Of a stretch of 64,000 nucleotides of DNA, positions 55,546 through 64,000 are shown piece after piece. Source of the stretch: Streptomyces sp. GS7 (GTDB lineage Bacteria > Actinomycetota > Actinomycetes > Streptomycetales > Streptomycetaceae); the NCBI RefSeq assembly GCF_009834125.1, contig NZ_CP047146.1, positions 7,286,501 through 7,350,500 on the forward strand, written 5' to 3'. The notes under the pieces are model-generated. The model did no database searches, had not been told where the DNA came from, and was given only the letters and a program-made list of their open reading frames with translations. The number at the start of each line of letters is the position of its first letter. Positions within the stretch are counted from its first letter, which is position 1. The position numbers and the translations under genes are program-made.

Positions 55546-55617
55546 CTGGCCTACCAGGACTCGAACCTAGACTAACTGAACCAGAATCAGTCGTGCTGCC
55601 AATTACACCATAGGCCA
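55546..55617 (-). tRNA. tRNA-Gln (anticodon CTG)
   Basis: This 72-nt gene is the first of the leftward cluster. Acceptor stem TGGCCTA/TAGGCCA, anticodon stem ACTGA/TCAGT with loop TTCTGGT, and discriminator G73. Its gene lies 88 bp past the HAD stop codon. Confidence 0.95.
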
Positions 55618-55705
55618 TCAAAGCGCAACCCCCGGCTGGGGGCTTGATTTGATCTGCGCTTCCCGGCCGGACCTTTCGGCCCTCTCGGGCGGCGCAGGAA
55701 GAACA

Positions 55706-56431
55706 TTACCTGATCGCGGACGGGGCTCCAAAACCGATAACTCCGCGCAACAGCTCGGGTAGCTCGGCCAGGCCGCCGATCCGGCGCACCCCCGGAGGCG
55801 GCTGTGCGCCACCGGCCGTGCGGTCCAGCCACACGGCCACCAGTCCGGCGTCCCGGGCACCCCGTCCGTCGACGTCGAGGTTGTCCCCCACGTAGAGCAC
55901 CTCGGACGGCGGCAGGGCGAGCGCCGCGCAGGCGCCGAGGAAGGCTTCGGGGGCGGGCTTGGCGTGTCCCAGCTCGTCGGCGCAGAGCACCGCCTCGAAG
56001 CGCTCCCGGATGCCCAGGGTGGTCAGCTTGCGCTCCTGGTTGGCCGTCGAGGAGTTGGAGAGCACCGCCTGGCGGACCAGCGGCGCCAGCTCCTCCAGGG
56101 CGGGGCCGGAGTCCGGGAAGAGCGTCCAGGCGGACTCGTAGTGGGCCACGTAGCGGGCGAACCAGGCGTCCGCCTCGTCGTCGGAGAGCTCGGTGCCCAG
56201 GAACGTCCGGGCGCGGGCCCTGCGGTGGTCGAGAAAGCCGACCTCACCTGCGAGGAAGCGGGCGAACTCGGTCTCCATGGCCGCGCGCCAGCGGGCCAGC
56301 GCCGGCTCCACGCCTCCGTAGGCGTCCACCAGTCCCTCGGCCTCCAGGTGGCGCAGCGCGCCGGTGCGGTCGGAGCCCGTGTAGTCGAAGAGGGTGTCGT
56401 CGATGTCCCAGAGGACGGCGCGGACGGTCAT
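55706..56431 (-). CDS. HAD-superfamily hydrolase
   Basis: The 241-residue protein has motif I WDIDDTLFDY (nucleophile Asp near residue 9), a helical cap, motif II VLSNSST, motif III Lys in GHAKPAPEAF, and motif IV YVGDNLDVDGRGARDAG. The combination fits a haloacid dehalogenase-like phosphatase of the YjjG or PGP type; the substrate is unknown. It lies between gltX and the tRNA cluster and is separated from gltX by a strong terminator. Confidence 0.9.
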   Translation of the reverse strand: MTVRAVLWDIDDTLFDYTGSDRTGALRHLEAEGLVDAYGGVEPALARWRAAMETEFARFLAGEVGFLDHRRARARTFLGTELSDDEADAWFARYVAHYESAWTLFPDSGPALEELAPLVRQAVLSNSSTANQERKLTTLGIRERFEAVLCADELGHAKPAPEAFLGACAALALPPSEVLYVGDNLDVDGRGARDAGLVAVWLDRTAGGAQPPPGVRRIGGLAELPELLRGVIGFGAPSAIR

Positions 56432-56475
56432 GGGCGGCCTTCCCGTTGCCTGTGGGGCCATTGTGCCCGGATACG

Positions 56476-56513
56476 CCTCGGGCCCGGGAGCCGTGCGGCT
56501 TCCGGGCCCGAGG
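56476..56513 (-). terminator. Terminator of gltX
   Basis: A 12-bp perfect outer stem, CCTCGGGCCCGG/CCGGGCCCGAGG, continues into GAGCCG/CGGCTT with a 2-nt loop, about 18 bp in all. It lies 17 bp past the leftward gltX stop codon. Confidence 0.85.
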
Positions 56514-56529
56514 GGGGTGCTTCGCGGGG

Positions 56530-58008
56530 TCAGCCGGCCAGCTTGGCGAGCGCCGCGTCGATGCGCTGGAGGGTGCGCTCCCTGCCGAGGATCTCCAGGG
56601 ACTCGAAGAGCGGGAGGCCGACCGTGCGGCCGGTGACGGCCACCCGGACCGGGGCCTGGGCCTTGCCGAGCTTGAGGCCGTGCTCCTCGCCGGCGGCGAG
56701 GACGGCCTGCTTGAGGGACTCGGGGTCGGCCCAGTCGGCGGCTTCCAGGTTGGCGCGGGCCGTGGTGAGCAGGGCCGCCGGGTCGCCCTTCATCGCCTTC
56801 GTCCAGGACGCCTCGTCCTCGACGGGCTCCTTGCGGAAGAGGAAGTCGACGTTGGCGGTGATGTCGGAGAGGACGGTGAGGCGGGTCTGGGCGTGCGGGG
56901 CGACGGCCTCCCACGCGGCCCGGTCGAAGTCCTCGGGCTCCCAGTTGGCGTACGGCGCCGCGAGCCAGGGCTCGCAGGCCGCGACGAAGTCCTTCGGGTC
57001 CAGCCGGCGGATGTGGTCGGCGTTGATCGCCTCGGCCTTCTTGAGGTCGAAGCGGGCCGGGTTGGCGTTGACGTCGGCGATGTCGAACTTCTCGATCAGC
57101 TCGCCGACGGTGAAGAGGTCCTGGTCCGCCGAGAAGGACCAGCCGAGGAGCGCCAGGTAGTTCAGCAGGCCCTCGGGGAGGAAGCCGCGCTCGCGGTAGA
57201 GGTTGAGGCTCGCCTGCGGGTCGCGCTTGGAGAGCTTCTTGTTGCCCTCGCCCATGACGTACGGGAGGTGGCCGAAGGCGGGGATCGACGTGGCGGTGCC
57301 CAGCTCGATCAGCGCCCGGTAGAGGGCGATCTGGCGGGGGGTGGAGGAGAGCAGGTCCTCGCCGCGCAGGACGTGGGTGATCCCCATCAGGGCGTCGTCC
57401 ACGGGGTTGACGAGCGTGTAGAGGGGCGCGCCGTTGGCGCGGACGATGCCGTAGTCCGGGACGTTCTCCGGGGTGAAGGTCAACTCGCCGCGGACCAGGT
57501 CGGTGAAGGTGATCGGCTCGTCGGGCATCCGGAAGCGGACGATCGAGCTGCGGCCCTCGGCCTCGTAGGCGGCCTTCCGCTCGGCGGTCAGATCGCGGCA
57601 GGCGCCGTCGTAGCCGGAGGGCCTGCCGGCCTTGCGGGCGGCGTCGCGGCGCTCGTCGAGCTCTTCGGTGGTGCAGTAGCAGTGGTAGGCGTGGCCGGCG
57701 GCGAGGAGCTTTTCCGCGACGTCCTTGTAGATGTCCATCCGCTGCGACTGGCGGTACGGGGCGTGCGGGCCGCCGACCTCGGGGCCCTCGTCCCAGTCGA
57801 AGCCGAGCCAGTGGAACGAGTCCAGCAGCTGGTTGTAGGACTCCTCGGAGTCGCGGGCCGCGTCGGTGTCCTCGATGCGGAAGACCAGGGAGCCCTTGTT
57901 GTGCCGTGCGTAGGCCCAGTTGAACAGGGCGGTACGGATCAGGCCGACATGGGGGTTACCGGTCGGGGAGGGACAGAAACGGACGCGGACGGGGGTCGCG
58001 TTAGCCAC
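56530..58008 (-). CDS. gltX: Glutamyl-tRNA synthetase
   Basis: GltX charges tRNA-Glu. In bacteria without GlnRS it also charges tRNA-Gln with Glu, which GatCAB then amidates; that is the expected case here. The 492-residue class I enzyme has the HIGH-type motif [20 protein letters not shown] (HVGL) near residues 12-31 and the KMSKS-type KKLSKRD. The GTG start overlaps the end of the FAH gene by 8 nt. The tRNA-Glu/Gln cluster lies 0.9 kb downstream. Confidence 0.96.
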   Translation of the reverse strand: MANATPVRVRFCPSPTGNPHVGLIRTALFNWAYARHNKGSLVFRIEDTDAARDSEESYNQLLDSFHWLGFDWDEGPEVGGPHAPYRQSQRMDIYKDVAEKLLAAGHAYHCYCTTEELDERRDAARKAGRPSGYDGACRDLTAERKAAYEAEGRSSIVRFRMPDEPITFTDLVRGELTFTPENVPDYGIVRANGAPLYTLVNPVDDALMGITHVLRGEDLLSSTPRQIALYRALIELGTATSIPAFGHLPYVMGEGNKKLSKRDPQASLNLYRERGFLPEGLLNYLALLGWSFSADQDLFTVGELIEKFDIADVNANPARFDLKKAEAINADHIRRLDPKDFVAACEPWLAAPYANWEPEDFDRAAWEAVAPHAQTRLTVLSDITANVDFLFRKEPVEDEASWTKAMKGDPAALLTTARANLEAADWADPESLKQAVLAAGEEHGLKLGKAQAPVRVAVTGRTVGLPLFESLEILGRERTLQRIDAALAKLAG

Positions 58009-58774
58009 GCTTGATCACCTTGTTGGTGAGAGTGCCGATGCCTTCGATGGTGACGGCGACCTCGTCGCCGACGTTGAGCGGGCCGACCCCGGCCGGGGTG
58101 CCCGTGAGGATGACGTCGCCGGGGAGCAGCGTCATCGCCTCGGTGATGTGGACGATCAGGTCCTCGATCGGGCGGATCATCTCGCTGGTGCGGCCGAGCT
58201 GGCGCTGTTCGCCGTTGACGGTGCACTGGATGGCGAGGCCCGCGGCGATCGCCGCCGGGTCCAGGCCGGTCTCGACCCAGGGGCCCAGGGGGCAGGAGCC
58301 GTCGAAGCCCTTGGCCCTGGCCCACTGCTTCTCGCGCCGCTGGACGTCGCGCGCGGTGACATCGTTGGCGCAGGTGTAGCCGAGGATGACGTCCTTCGCA
58401 CGCTCGCGGGGCACCTCGCGGCACATCCGGCCGATGACGACGGCGAGTTCCGCCTCGTGGTGCACCTCCTGGGAGAAGGAGGGGTACGCGATGGGGTCGC
58501 CGGGGCCGATCACCGAGGTGGACGGCTTGAAGAAGGTGACCGGCACCTCCGGGACCTCGTTGCCCAGCTCGGCGGCGTGCTCGGCGTAGTTGCGGCCGAC
58601 GCCCACGACCTTGTTGGGGAGGACCGGCGGCAGCAGCCGGACCTTGTCGAGGGGGACCTTTTGGCCCGAGCGCTCGAATTCCGCGAAGGGATGCCCCTTG
58701 ATGACGTCGAGTTCGTCGCCTTCGAGGACGCCGAAGCCGACGTTGCCGTCGATGGAGAATCTGGCGATGCGCAC
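58001..58774 (-). CDS. Fumarylacetoacetate hydrolase-family protein
   Basis: The 257-residue protein is of the FAH superfamily, whose members hydrolyse C-C bonds or decarboxylate 2-oxo acids. Features are [31 protein letters not shown], the metal ligands in [14 protein letters not shown], and [18 protein letters not shown] at 58774 gives the family start [15 protein letters not shown] lies about 12 nt upstream. A longer start at 58801 is less likely. It is coupled to gltX by an 8-nt overlap. Confidence 0.88.
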   Translation of the reverse strand: MRIARFSIDGNVGFGVLEGDELDVIKGHPFAEFERSGQKVPLDKVRLLPPVLPNKVVGVGRNYAEHAAELGNEVPEVPVTFFKPSTSVIGPGDPIAYPSFSQEVHHEAELAVVIGRMCREVPRERAKDVILGYTCANDVTARDVQRREKQWARAKGFDGSCPLGPWVETGLDPAAIAAGLAIQCTVNGEQRQLGRTSEMIRPIEDLIVHITEAMTLLPGDVILTGTPAGVGPLNVGDEVAVTIEGIGTLTNKVIKRG

Positions 58775-58856
58775 GGGTTGCCGCTGCCCCTCATTGATCA
58801 CTGGCCGGAGTTGACACTCCAGGCTATCGCGGGGGCACTGCCGCTCCGCCGACCTT

Positions 58857-59042
58857 TCAGGCCGGGACGTCCTGCTTCGGGGCGTCCATCAGGACGGTGC
58901 GGCGCGGATTGGCGGTCTGGCCGGGCAGGTCGACGGGGTGTTCCTGGACCTCGATGGTGCCGAGCTCGTCGGCGTCCTTGAGGTGGGCCAGGGTGGTGCG
59001 CCGCGGGTTGGCTATGTTGCGGAACATCATCGTCGTCTTCAC
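58857..59042 (-). CDS. 61-residue protein with a duplicated ANPRRT motif
   Basis: The small protein starts KTTMMFRNI and contains ANPRRTTL (11-18) and ANPRRTVL (44-51), separated by an acidic middle (KDADELGTIEVQEH). Codon use is strongly coding-like. GAGG lies about 9 nt before the ATG. No signal peptide, membrane segment or cysteine is present. A related protein is, as I recall, found in the same place in other Streptomyces. The function is unknown; it could be a peptide precursor or a small binding partner. Confidence 0.7.
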   Translation of the reverse strand: MKTTMMFRNIANPRRTTLAHLKDADELGTIEVQEHPVDLPGQTANPRRTVLMDAPKQDVPA

Positions 59043-59651
59043 TGCTGTATGCCTCGCGTCGTGTCAGGGAAGGGTTGCGGAACGTCACGACCACCGCGCC
59101 GTCAGGCGCTTGTCGTTTTACGCAACTGTGTAAAGCGTCAGGCTAAGCGCGCTATTCCCTGGGGAACGCCGGTAAAGTCGGCGATCTTCCTGTGAGTTTC
59201 CTCACGAGCGATGTGACATATGCCGCATTTCCCATGATCAACATCCGTGGGCGAAACGGACATTGATGGATTGAACCGCATGTTCCGCTCCTGATCACCG
59301 CACCTGGGACAGGGGACGGGGGTACGCGACTCGCGGGTAAAAGTCCGAAATCTGGGGCAGCGTCTTCTACAAGTCGTGACACGTCCCGTACATTGCGTCA
59401 CCCATGTCACAGCGACCGGCTCCGCTCTTGTTGGAGATCCGGCACTGTGCTGGAATTCCACGGACCGCCGCACGTTCAAGCCGGCGCGCACGGGCGCGAA
59501 GGAGCGCCGCGCGGTGGTGCCGCTCTCTCGGCCAGAGGGGGCAGCCCGCCGGTCACTCACGACCGCCATGGGGGGCTTTGCGGTCCCCTTCGACTCGACA
59601 CCGTCCCGCCGTTGGCGCGGGGGGACGCCTGGTCCAGAGGTTGCGACGCTA
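59043..59651. other. Long non-coding region upstream of the cvn operon
   Basis: About 609 bp, clearly AT-richer than average in 59105-59280. It should hold the promoters of the leftward 61-residue protein and of cvnA. An inverted repeat, TTTAC-n8-GTAAA, lies at 59117-59134. Frames open across 59376-59651 in phase with cvnA but do not look like the family N-terminus. I see no RNA gene. Confidence 0.5.
59117..59134. promoter_or_regulatory. Inverted repeat in the divergent promoter region
   Basis: TTTAC-n8-GTAAA, AT-rich in a GC-rich genome, lies 75 bp upstream of the 61-residue gene start. It may be an operator. No regulator is assigned. Confidence 0.4.
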
Positions 59652-62600
59652 GTGCAGGGACGTTTCAAGAGGGATGGCAACGCTGCGGCTGACCCGGAGC
59701 TGCGCGGCGAGACCGACCGCGCACAGACTCCGGGCGGGGACGCCGCGGACGGTGGCAAGCCCAAGACCAGCCCCACCGGGCCCGGAAACCGAATAGCGCT
59801 GCGCAACTGGCGCATCAGCACCCGCCTGGTCTCCCTGCTCGCGCTTCCCGTCGTCGCCGCGACCACACTCGGCGGCATGCGCATCGCGACCCAGCTGGAC
59901 AACATCGACCAGCAGGACAAGATGCAGCTGCTCACCGAGATGACGCGTCAGGCGACCGAGCTCGCCGACGCGCTCCAGGTCGAGCGGGACAAGTCGGCCG
60001 GCCCGCTGGCCGGCACGGGCAACGCCAAGGACGACGCCAACGTGGTCGCGCCCCGCGAGGCGACCGACCGCGCCAAAGTGTCGTTCAACCAGGCCACCGG
60101 GGACATCAAGGCCGACGACACCACGATGGCCGGCGTCCGGGCCACCATCCTGGAGATCGGGCGCCAGCTCAACACCCTCAACGAGATCCGCGCCAACGCG
60201 TACAACGACGACAACAACGTCGCGCGGACCGTCACCTCCTACAACCAGCTGATCAACTCCCTGCTCCAGCTGTCCCAGGACATGGCGCTGGCCACCAGCA
60301 ACCCGGACATGATCCGCAGCACCCGCGCACTGGCCGCGTTCTCGTCGGCCAAGGAGTACGCGTCGATGCAGCGCGCCCTGGTCAGCGCGGGCCTGGCGCA
60401 CTCCGGCGGCCCCCAGCTGTCCGCCAACGACCGGCAGGCCGGCCACACCGCCGAGGACGACGAGAAGGCCGCCCGCGACCGCTTCGCGCAGATCTACAGC
60501 GGCAACGCCGGCGCGCTCACCCGCGGTCTGGACGGCAACAACGACGAGATCAAGGCCGCGGTCGCGTTCGCGCACCGCGCGTTCAACAGCCCCAGCGGCA
60601 TCCGCAGCCAGGAGTACAAGTACCTCGACTGGTACGACTCGGACACCGTCAAGATCGACGAGATGTCCCGCATCGAGACCTCGCTGCTGTCCGAGATGGA
60701 CCAGAAGTCCCGCGAGCTGCGCGACGCAGCCACCCAGGACGCCATCATCAACGGTGCGGTGATCCTGCTGGTCCTCGGCGTCTCGCTGGTCGGCGCGTTC
60801 GTCGTGGCCCGGTCCATGGTCCGCTCGCTGCGCCGCCTCCAGGACACCGCGCAGAAGGTTGCCCAGGACCGGCTGCCCGAGCTGGTCAAGCAGCTGTCCG
60901 AGGCCGACCCGCAGGACGTGGACACCTCCGTCGAGTCGGTCGGTGTGCACAGCCGGGACGAGATCGGCCGGGTGGCCGCGGCCTTCGACGACGTGCACCG
61001 CGAGGCGGTCCGGCTGGCGTCGGAGCAGGCGCTGCTGCGGGGCAACGTCAACGCGATGTTCACCAACCTCTCGCGCCGCTCCCAGGGTCTGATCCAGCGT
61101 CAGCTCTCGCTGATCTCCGAACTGGAGTCCCGCGAGGCCGACCCGGACCAGCTCTCCTCCCTCTTCAAGCTCGACCACCTCGCCACGCGTATGCGCCGTA
61201 ACGGCGAGAACCTCCTCGTCCTCGCGGGTGAGGAGCCGGGCCGCCGGTGGACCCGGCCGGTGCCGCTGGTCGACGTCCTCCGCGCCGCCGCGTCCGAGGT
61301 GGAGCAGTACGAGCGGATCGAGCTGAACGCGGTACCGCAGACCGAGGTCGCCGGCCGGGTCGTCAACGACCTCGTGCACCTGCTCGCCGAGCTGCTGGAG
61401 AACGCGACCTCGTTCTCCTCGCCGCAGACCAAGGTCAAGGTGACCGGTCACGCGCTGCCCGACGGCCGCGTCCTGGTCGAGATCCACGACACCGGCATCG
61501 GCCTGTCCCCCGAGGACCTGTCGGCGATCAACGAGCGGCTGGCCAGCCCGCCGACCGTGGACGTCTCGGTGTCCCGGCGGATGGGTCTGTTCGTGGTCGG
61601 CCGGCTGTCGCTGCGGCACGGCATCCGCATCCAGCTGCGGCCGTCCGACTCCGGCGGCACCACCGCCCTGGTCATGCTGCCGGTCGACGTCGCCCAGGGC
61701 GGCAAGAAGCCGGCGCCGAGCAACGCCAAGGGCACCGGCGACGTCGCCGGCGGCCCCTCCAGCCGGCTGGCCGGACTCCAGCCGCGCGGCCAGGTGGGCT
61801 CCGGTCCCGGCGGGCGGCCCGCGCTGCCCGGCCGCGGCGGCCCCGGTGGCGCGCCGAACGCGTTCGGCTCCGCCGCTCCCGACAGCCGTACGGCCCCGGC
61901 CCGCGGCGGCGACGCCCGGTCGGCCGGCGCGCGGCCCGCGCTGCCCACCCGTGGCGCGGACGGCGCCCCGGCCCCGGCCGTGGCCCCGCCCGCCGGCGTG
62001 CCCGGCCGCGACGAGCGGCCCCAGCTGCCGGCGCGGAACGCCGCGGGCGAACTGCCGGGCAGCGGCCCCGGCCAGGACGCCCGGGACCCCCGGGACACCG
62101 CCCGGCCGACGGACGGTTCGCTCGGCGTACGCCGCGACCGCGGCTCCTCCGACGACTGGCCGCTGGCGCCCCGCGAGGCGCAGGACCAGCCGCGCGGCCA
62201 CGAGGACCCCGAGGGCACCGGCAGCTTCGAGCGGCCCGCCCCGGCCGCCGGCCCCGGCGACACCTCGGCGTTCGCCCGTCCCGACTTCGGCGCACCGCGC
62301 CCGGATGCGGCCCGCGGGCCGGCTCCGCGCGCGGGCGGCGGGCGGCCGGCGCGGACCGGTTCGGCCGACGGGCCGGGCGGCACGGGCCAGTTCCCGCTCC
62401 CCGACGGCGACAGCGGGCAGACCGGGCAGTACGCCCGACCCGACAGCGACACCGGCCGGTACGACACCGGGCGGCCGGAGACCGCCGGCAGGTACGGCGC
62501 CGACCCGTTCGCGCCCCGGCAGCCGGAGGCCACCGGGGAGTTCCCGCGCCCCGACGGCGGCAGCGGGCAGACCGGCCAGTACGCCCGACCGGACGGCGAC

Positions 62601-63305
62601 ACCGGGCAGTTCCCGCTCCCCGACGGCGACAGCGGGCAGACCGGGCAGTACGCCCGACCCGACAGCGACACCGGCCGGTACGACACCGGCCAGTTCGCGC
62701 GCCCCGAGGGCGACCGGCCGGCGGCCGGCCCCGCCCCGGCCGGCGGCGATGTGCTCGACGGCGCGGACGCCGGCCCCGGGGACGGCCGTACGCCGATCTT
62801 CGACACCATCGAGTCCAACTGGTTCAACCACCCGGCCTCGGCGGCCGCCGGTGTACCGCCACGGACCGGCGACCGCGCAGACCGCGCGGACCGCGCCGAG
62901 GCGGCGCCGCTGCCGCGCCGCGGGGCCGAGCAGGACGGCGCGGCACCCGCCGCGGGGCCGGCCGGCGGCGCCCGCGATGCCGCGCCGGCGCCGGCCGACG
63001 CCACGGCGCAGTGGCGCACCTCGCCGAACGACGAGACCTGGCGGCAGGCCGAGCAGATACGCCAGCCCGCCTCGGGCGGCGTGACCACGTCCGGGCTGCC
63101 CCGCCGGGTCCCCCGCGCCAACCTCGTCGCGGGCACCGCCCAGCAGCAGTCCCCCCAGAACGGTCCGCAGGTCTCGCGCGCGCCCAGTGAGGTGCGCGGG
63201 CGGCTGACCAATCTCCGCCGCGGTATCCAGCAGGGCCGGCAGGCCGGGACGTCGTCCACCGGCAACCACGGCATTGTCGATCCCACTCACCAGCAGGAGC
63301 GTTAG
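59652..63305 (+). CDS. cvnA: Conservon sensor histidine kinase-like protein (CvnA)
   Basis: CvnA is the membrane sensor of a conservon, a eukaryote-like G-protein signalling unit of actinomycetes (CvnA-D). The 1217 residues hold TM1 (about 58-78), an extracellular nitrate/nitrite-sensing-type domain, TM2 (about 367-390), a HAMP linker, and an ATPase domain with N-box LLENATSF (about 579) and DTGIGLS (about 612). The C-terminal half is a disordered Pro/Gly/Asp-rich tail with tandem repeats. GTG at 59652 gives the family start QGRFKRDG, with AGAGG upstream. Confidence 0.9.
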   Translation: MQGRFKRDGNAAADPELRGETDRAQTPGGDAADGGKPKTSPTGPGNRIALRNWRISTRLVSLLALPVVAATTLGGMRIATQLDNIDQQDKMQLLTEMTRQATELADALQVERDKSAGPLAGTGNAKDDANVVAPREATDRAKVSFNQATGDIKADDTTMAGVRATILEIGRQLNTLNEIRANAYNDDNNVARTVTSYNQLINSLLQLSQDMALATSNPDMIRSTRALAAFSSAKEYASMQRALVSAGLAHSGGPQLSANDRQAGHTAEDDEKAARDRFAQIYSGNAGALTRGLDGNNDEIKAAVAFAHRAFNSPSGIRSQEYKYLDWYDSDTVKIDEMSRIETSLLSEMDQKSRELRDAATQDAIINGAVILLVLGVSLVGAFVVARSMVRSLRRLQDTAQKVAQDRLPELVKQLSEADPQDVDTSVESVGVHSRDEIGRVAAAFDDVHREAVRLASEQALLRGNVNAMFTNLSRRSQGLIQRQLSLISELESREADPDQLSSLFKLDHLATRMRRNGENLLVLAGEEPGRRWTRPVPLVDVLRAAASEVEQYERIELNAVPQTEVAGRVVNDLVHLLAELLENATSFSSPQTKVKVTGHALPDGRVLVEIHDTGIGLSPEDLSAINERLASPPTVDVSVSRRMGLFVVGRLSLRHGIRIQLRPSDSGGTTALVMLPVDVAQGGKKPAPSNAKGTGDVAGGPSSRLAGLQPRGQVGSGPGGRPALPGRGGPGGAPNAFGSAAPDSRTAPARGGDARSAGARPALPTRGADGAPAPAVAPPAGVPGRDERPQLPARNAAGELPGSGPGQDARDPRDTARPTDGSLGVRRDRGSSDDWPLAPREAQDQPRGHEDPEGTGSFERPAPAAGPGDTSAFARPDFGAPRPDAARGPAPRAGGGRPARTGSADGPGGTGQFPLPDGDSGQTGQYARPDSDTGRYDTGRPETAGRYGADPFAPRQPEATGEFPRPDGGSGQTGQYARPDGDTGQFPLPDGDSGQTGQYARPDSDTGRYDTGQFARPEGDRPAAGPAPAGGDVLDGADAGPGDGRTPIFDTIESNWFNHPASAAAGVPPRTGDRADRADRAEAAPLPRRGAEQDGAAPAAGPAGGARDAAPAPADATAQWRTSPNDETWRQAEQIRQPASGGVTTSGLPRRVPRANLVAGTAQQQSPQNGPQVSRAPSEVRGRLTNLRRGIQQGRQAGTSSTGNHGIVDPTHQQER
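62385..62700 (+). repeat. Tandem repeats in the cvnA tail
   Basis: Units encoding DGDSGQTGQYARPDSDTGRY occur about three times in related forms, with GQFPLPDG and DTGRYDTG between them. The nucleotide repeats are nearly identical, so this part can expand or contract by slippage. It lies in the disordered C-terminal tail. Confidence 0.8.
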
Positions 63306-63314
63306 TTGAGTCCG

Positions 63315-63728
63315 ATGAGCCAGGCGGCGCAGAATCTGAACTGGTTGATCACCAACTTCGTGGACAACACCCCCGGGGTGTCCCACACGGTCGTGGTCTC
63401 CGCGGACGGACTGCTCCTCGCCATGTCCGAGGGCTTCCCCCGCGACCGCGCCGACCAGTTGGCGGCGGTGGCCTCCGGCCTCACGTCGCTGACCTCCGGC
63501 GCCTCCCGCATCTTCGAGGGCGGGAGCGTCAACCAGACCGTGGTGGAGATGGAGCGCGGCTTCCTCTTCATCATGTCCGTCTCCGACGGATCGTCGCTGG
63601 CCGTACTGGCGCACCCCGAGTGCGACATCGGCCTCGTCGGTTACGAAATGGCCCTGCTGGTCGACCGCGCGGGCACCGTCCTGACGCCCGACCTGCGCGC
63701 CGAACTGCAGGGCAGCCTGCTGAACTGA
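63315..63728 (+). CDS. cvnB: Roadblock/LC7 protein (CvnB)
   Basis: The 137-residue roadblock-fold protein (LNWLITNFVDNTPGVSHTVVVSADGLLLAMSEGF) is the second gene of the conservon. CvnB is thought to act with the small GTPase CvnD. The ATG at 63315 fits the family, but AGGAG is better spaced for TTG at 63306, three codons upstream. It begins 9 bp after the cvnA stop codon. Confidence 0.93.
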   Translation: MSQAAQNLNWLITNFVDNTPGVSHTVVVSADGLLLAMSEGFPRDRADQLAAVASGLTSLTSGASRIFEGGSVNQTVVEMERGFLFIMSVSDGSSLAVLAHPECDIGLVGYEMALLVDRAGTVLTPDLRAELQGSLLN

Positions 63729-63843
63729 GTGCGCGGCGGCGTCCGCAGCGCCGCACCGCACCCGGTAACCCCTCAACCATTCGCATGCCGCACCCCCCAC
63801 CGGCCCAACCCGACGACAGTCCGCTGTCCCGTCCGGAGGACCC

Positions 63844-64000
63844 ATGACACCGCCACCCGCCACTTCCGGCCCGTACGGCGCCTACAGCTCAGCGCCGTAC
63901 GGGAGCGAAGGTGACCAGCCGCTGGTGCGCCCCTACGCCATGACCGGAGGCCGGACCCGGCCCCGCTACCAGCTCGCCATAGAGGCGCTGGTGAGCACCA
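63844..64000 (+). CDS. cvnC: DUF742 protein (CvnC), truncated by the window end
   Basis: The first 52 codons are present: a Pro/Tyr-rich start and LVRPYAMTGGRTRPRYQLAIEALVST, the DUF742 signature. GGAGGA lies 4 nt before the ATG. In conservons the third gene encodes DUF742 and the fourth the Ras-like GTPase CvnD, which should lie beyond the window. Confidence 0.9.
   Translation, partial: MTPPPATSGPYGAYSSAPYGSEGDQPLVRPYAMTGGRTRPRYQLAIEALVST

Noticed and set aside
62385..62700. CRISPR-like repeats
   Set aside because: The repeats lie in frame within cvnA, vary in length and lack uniform spacers. No cas genes are in the window.
59649..63863. Open frame of about 1400 codons opposite cvnA and cvnB
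   Set aside because: It is a composition artefact of the GC-rich strand opposite two well-supported genes, with no family match.

Overview
The window is a piece of a high-GC actinomycete chromosome, almost certainly Streptomyces. Supporting signs are very strong G/C bias at third codon positions, many GTG and TTG starts behind GGAGG-type ribosome binding sites, an NsdA-type regulator, a lysine-tailed HU protein (HupS type), a conservon (cvn) operon, and amtB-glnK-glnD beside ffh. From memory, gene content and order match the S. coelicolor core between roughly SCO5588 and SCO5542, read in reverse.

Layout. 1-2036: the start of a conserved gene cut by the window edge, a SAM methyltransferase, and a repeat-bearing gap. 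2037-9657: ffh, the ammonium block amtB-glnK-glnD (with a GlnR-type box upstream of amtB), and nsdA. 10149-19136: a PrimPol-like protein, ftsY, a small zinc-finger protein, an NCS1 permease, an LLM flavin oxidoreductase, an ankyrin-repeat protein and the glucose permease glcP. 19382-25328: smc, a small coiled-coil protein, acylphosphatase and a secreted CAP-domain protein.

25316-32747 is an integrated element of about 7.4 kb. It has a tyrosine integrase, an excisionase and a pSAM2-like Rep in a tightly overlapping leftward operon with three small proteins, two of them cysteine-rich. A divergent GntR (KorSA-like) regulator and a HAD phosphatase face it across an operator cluster, and two small membrane proteins lie near the right end. 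It has no recognisable FtsK-type tra gene. It sits in the last codons of the CAP gene: an 11-bp core (GTTCGGCTTCT) is found at both ends. The element supplies replacement codons ending in TAA, while the displaced original end (TGA plus terminator) lies at the far right, next to mutM.

32787-43009: the leftward cluster mutM, rnc, rpmF, DUF177, DivIVA-like, coaD, rsmD, recG and a DAK2/YloV kinase. recG carries a 264-residue intein in its Walker A motif with the hallmarks of a class 3 intein. 43242-50655: rpmB, thiD-thiL, a stand-alone RAM domain, a DUF3515 lipoprotein, ddl, gpsA-plsC, cofC and a small OB-like protein. 50750-54824: hupS, a small conserved protein and leuCD with its divergent IclR regulator ndgR. 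55099-55617: five tRNA genes (three Glu-CTC, two Gln-CTG). They lie directly downstream of gltX, the synthetase expected to charge both tRNA types in organisms that use GatCAB. 55706-64000: a HAD hydrolase, gltX, a FAH-family protein, a 61-residue protein with a doubled ANPRRT motif, and the start of a cvn operon (cvnA, cvnB, truncated cvnC).

How the genes work together. SRP targeting is represented by Ffh and FtsY; nitrogen supply and sensing by AmtB, GlnK, GlnD and the GlnR box; chromosome organisation by Smc and HupS; leucine synthesis by LeuCD under NdgR; and Glu/Gln decoding by GltX and the tRNA cluster. The two strongest leads are the RecG intein and the element that rebuilds the end of its target gene.
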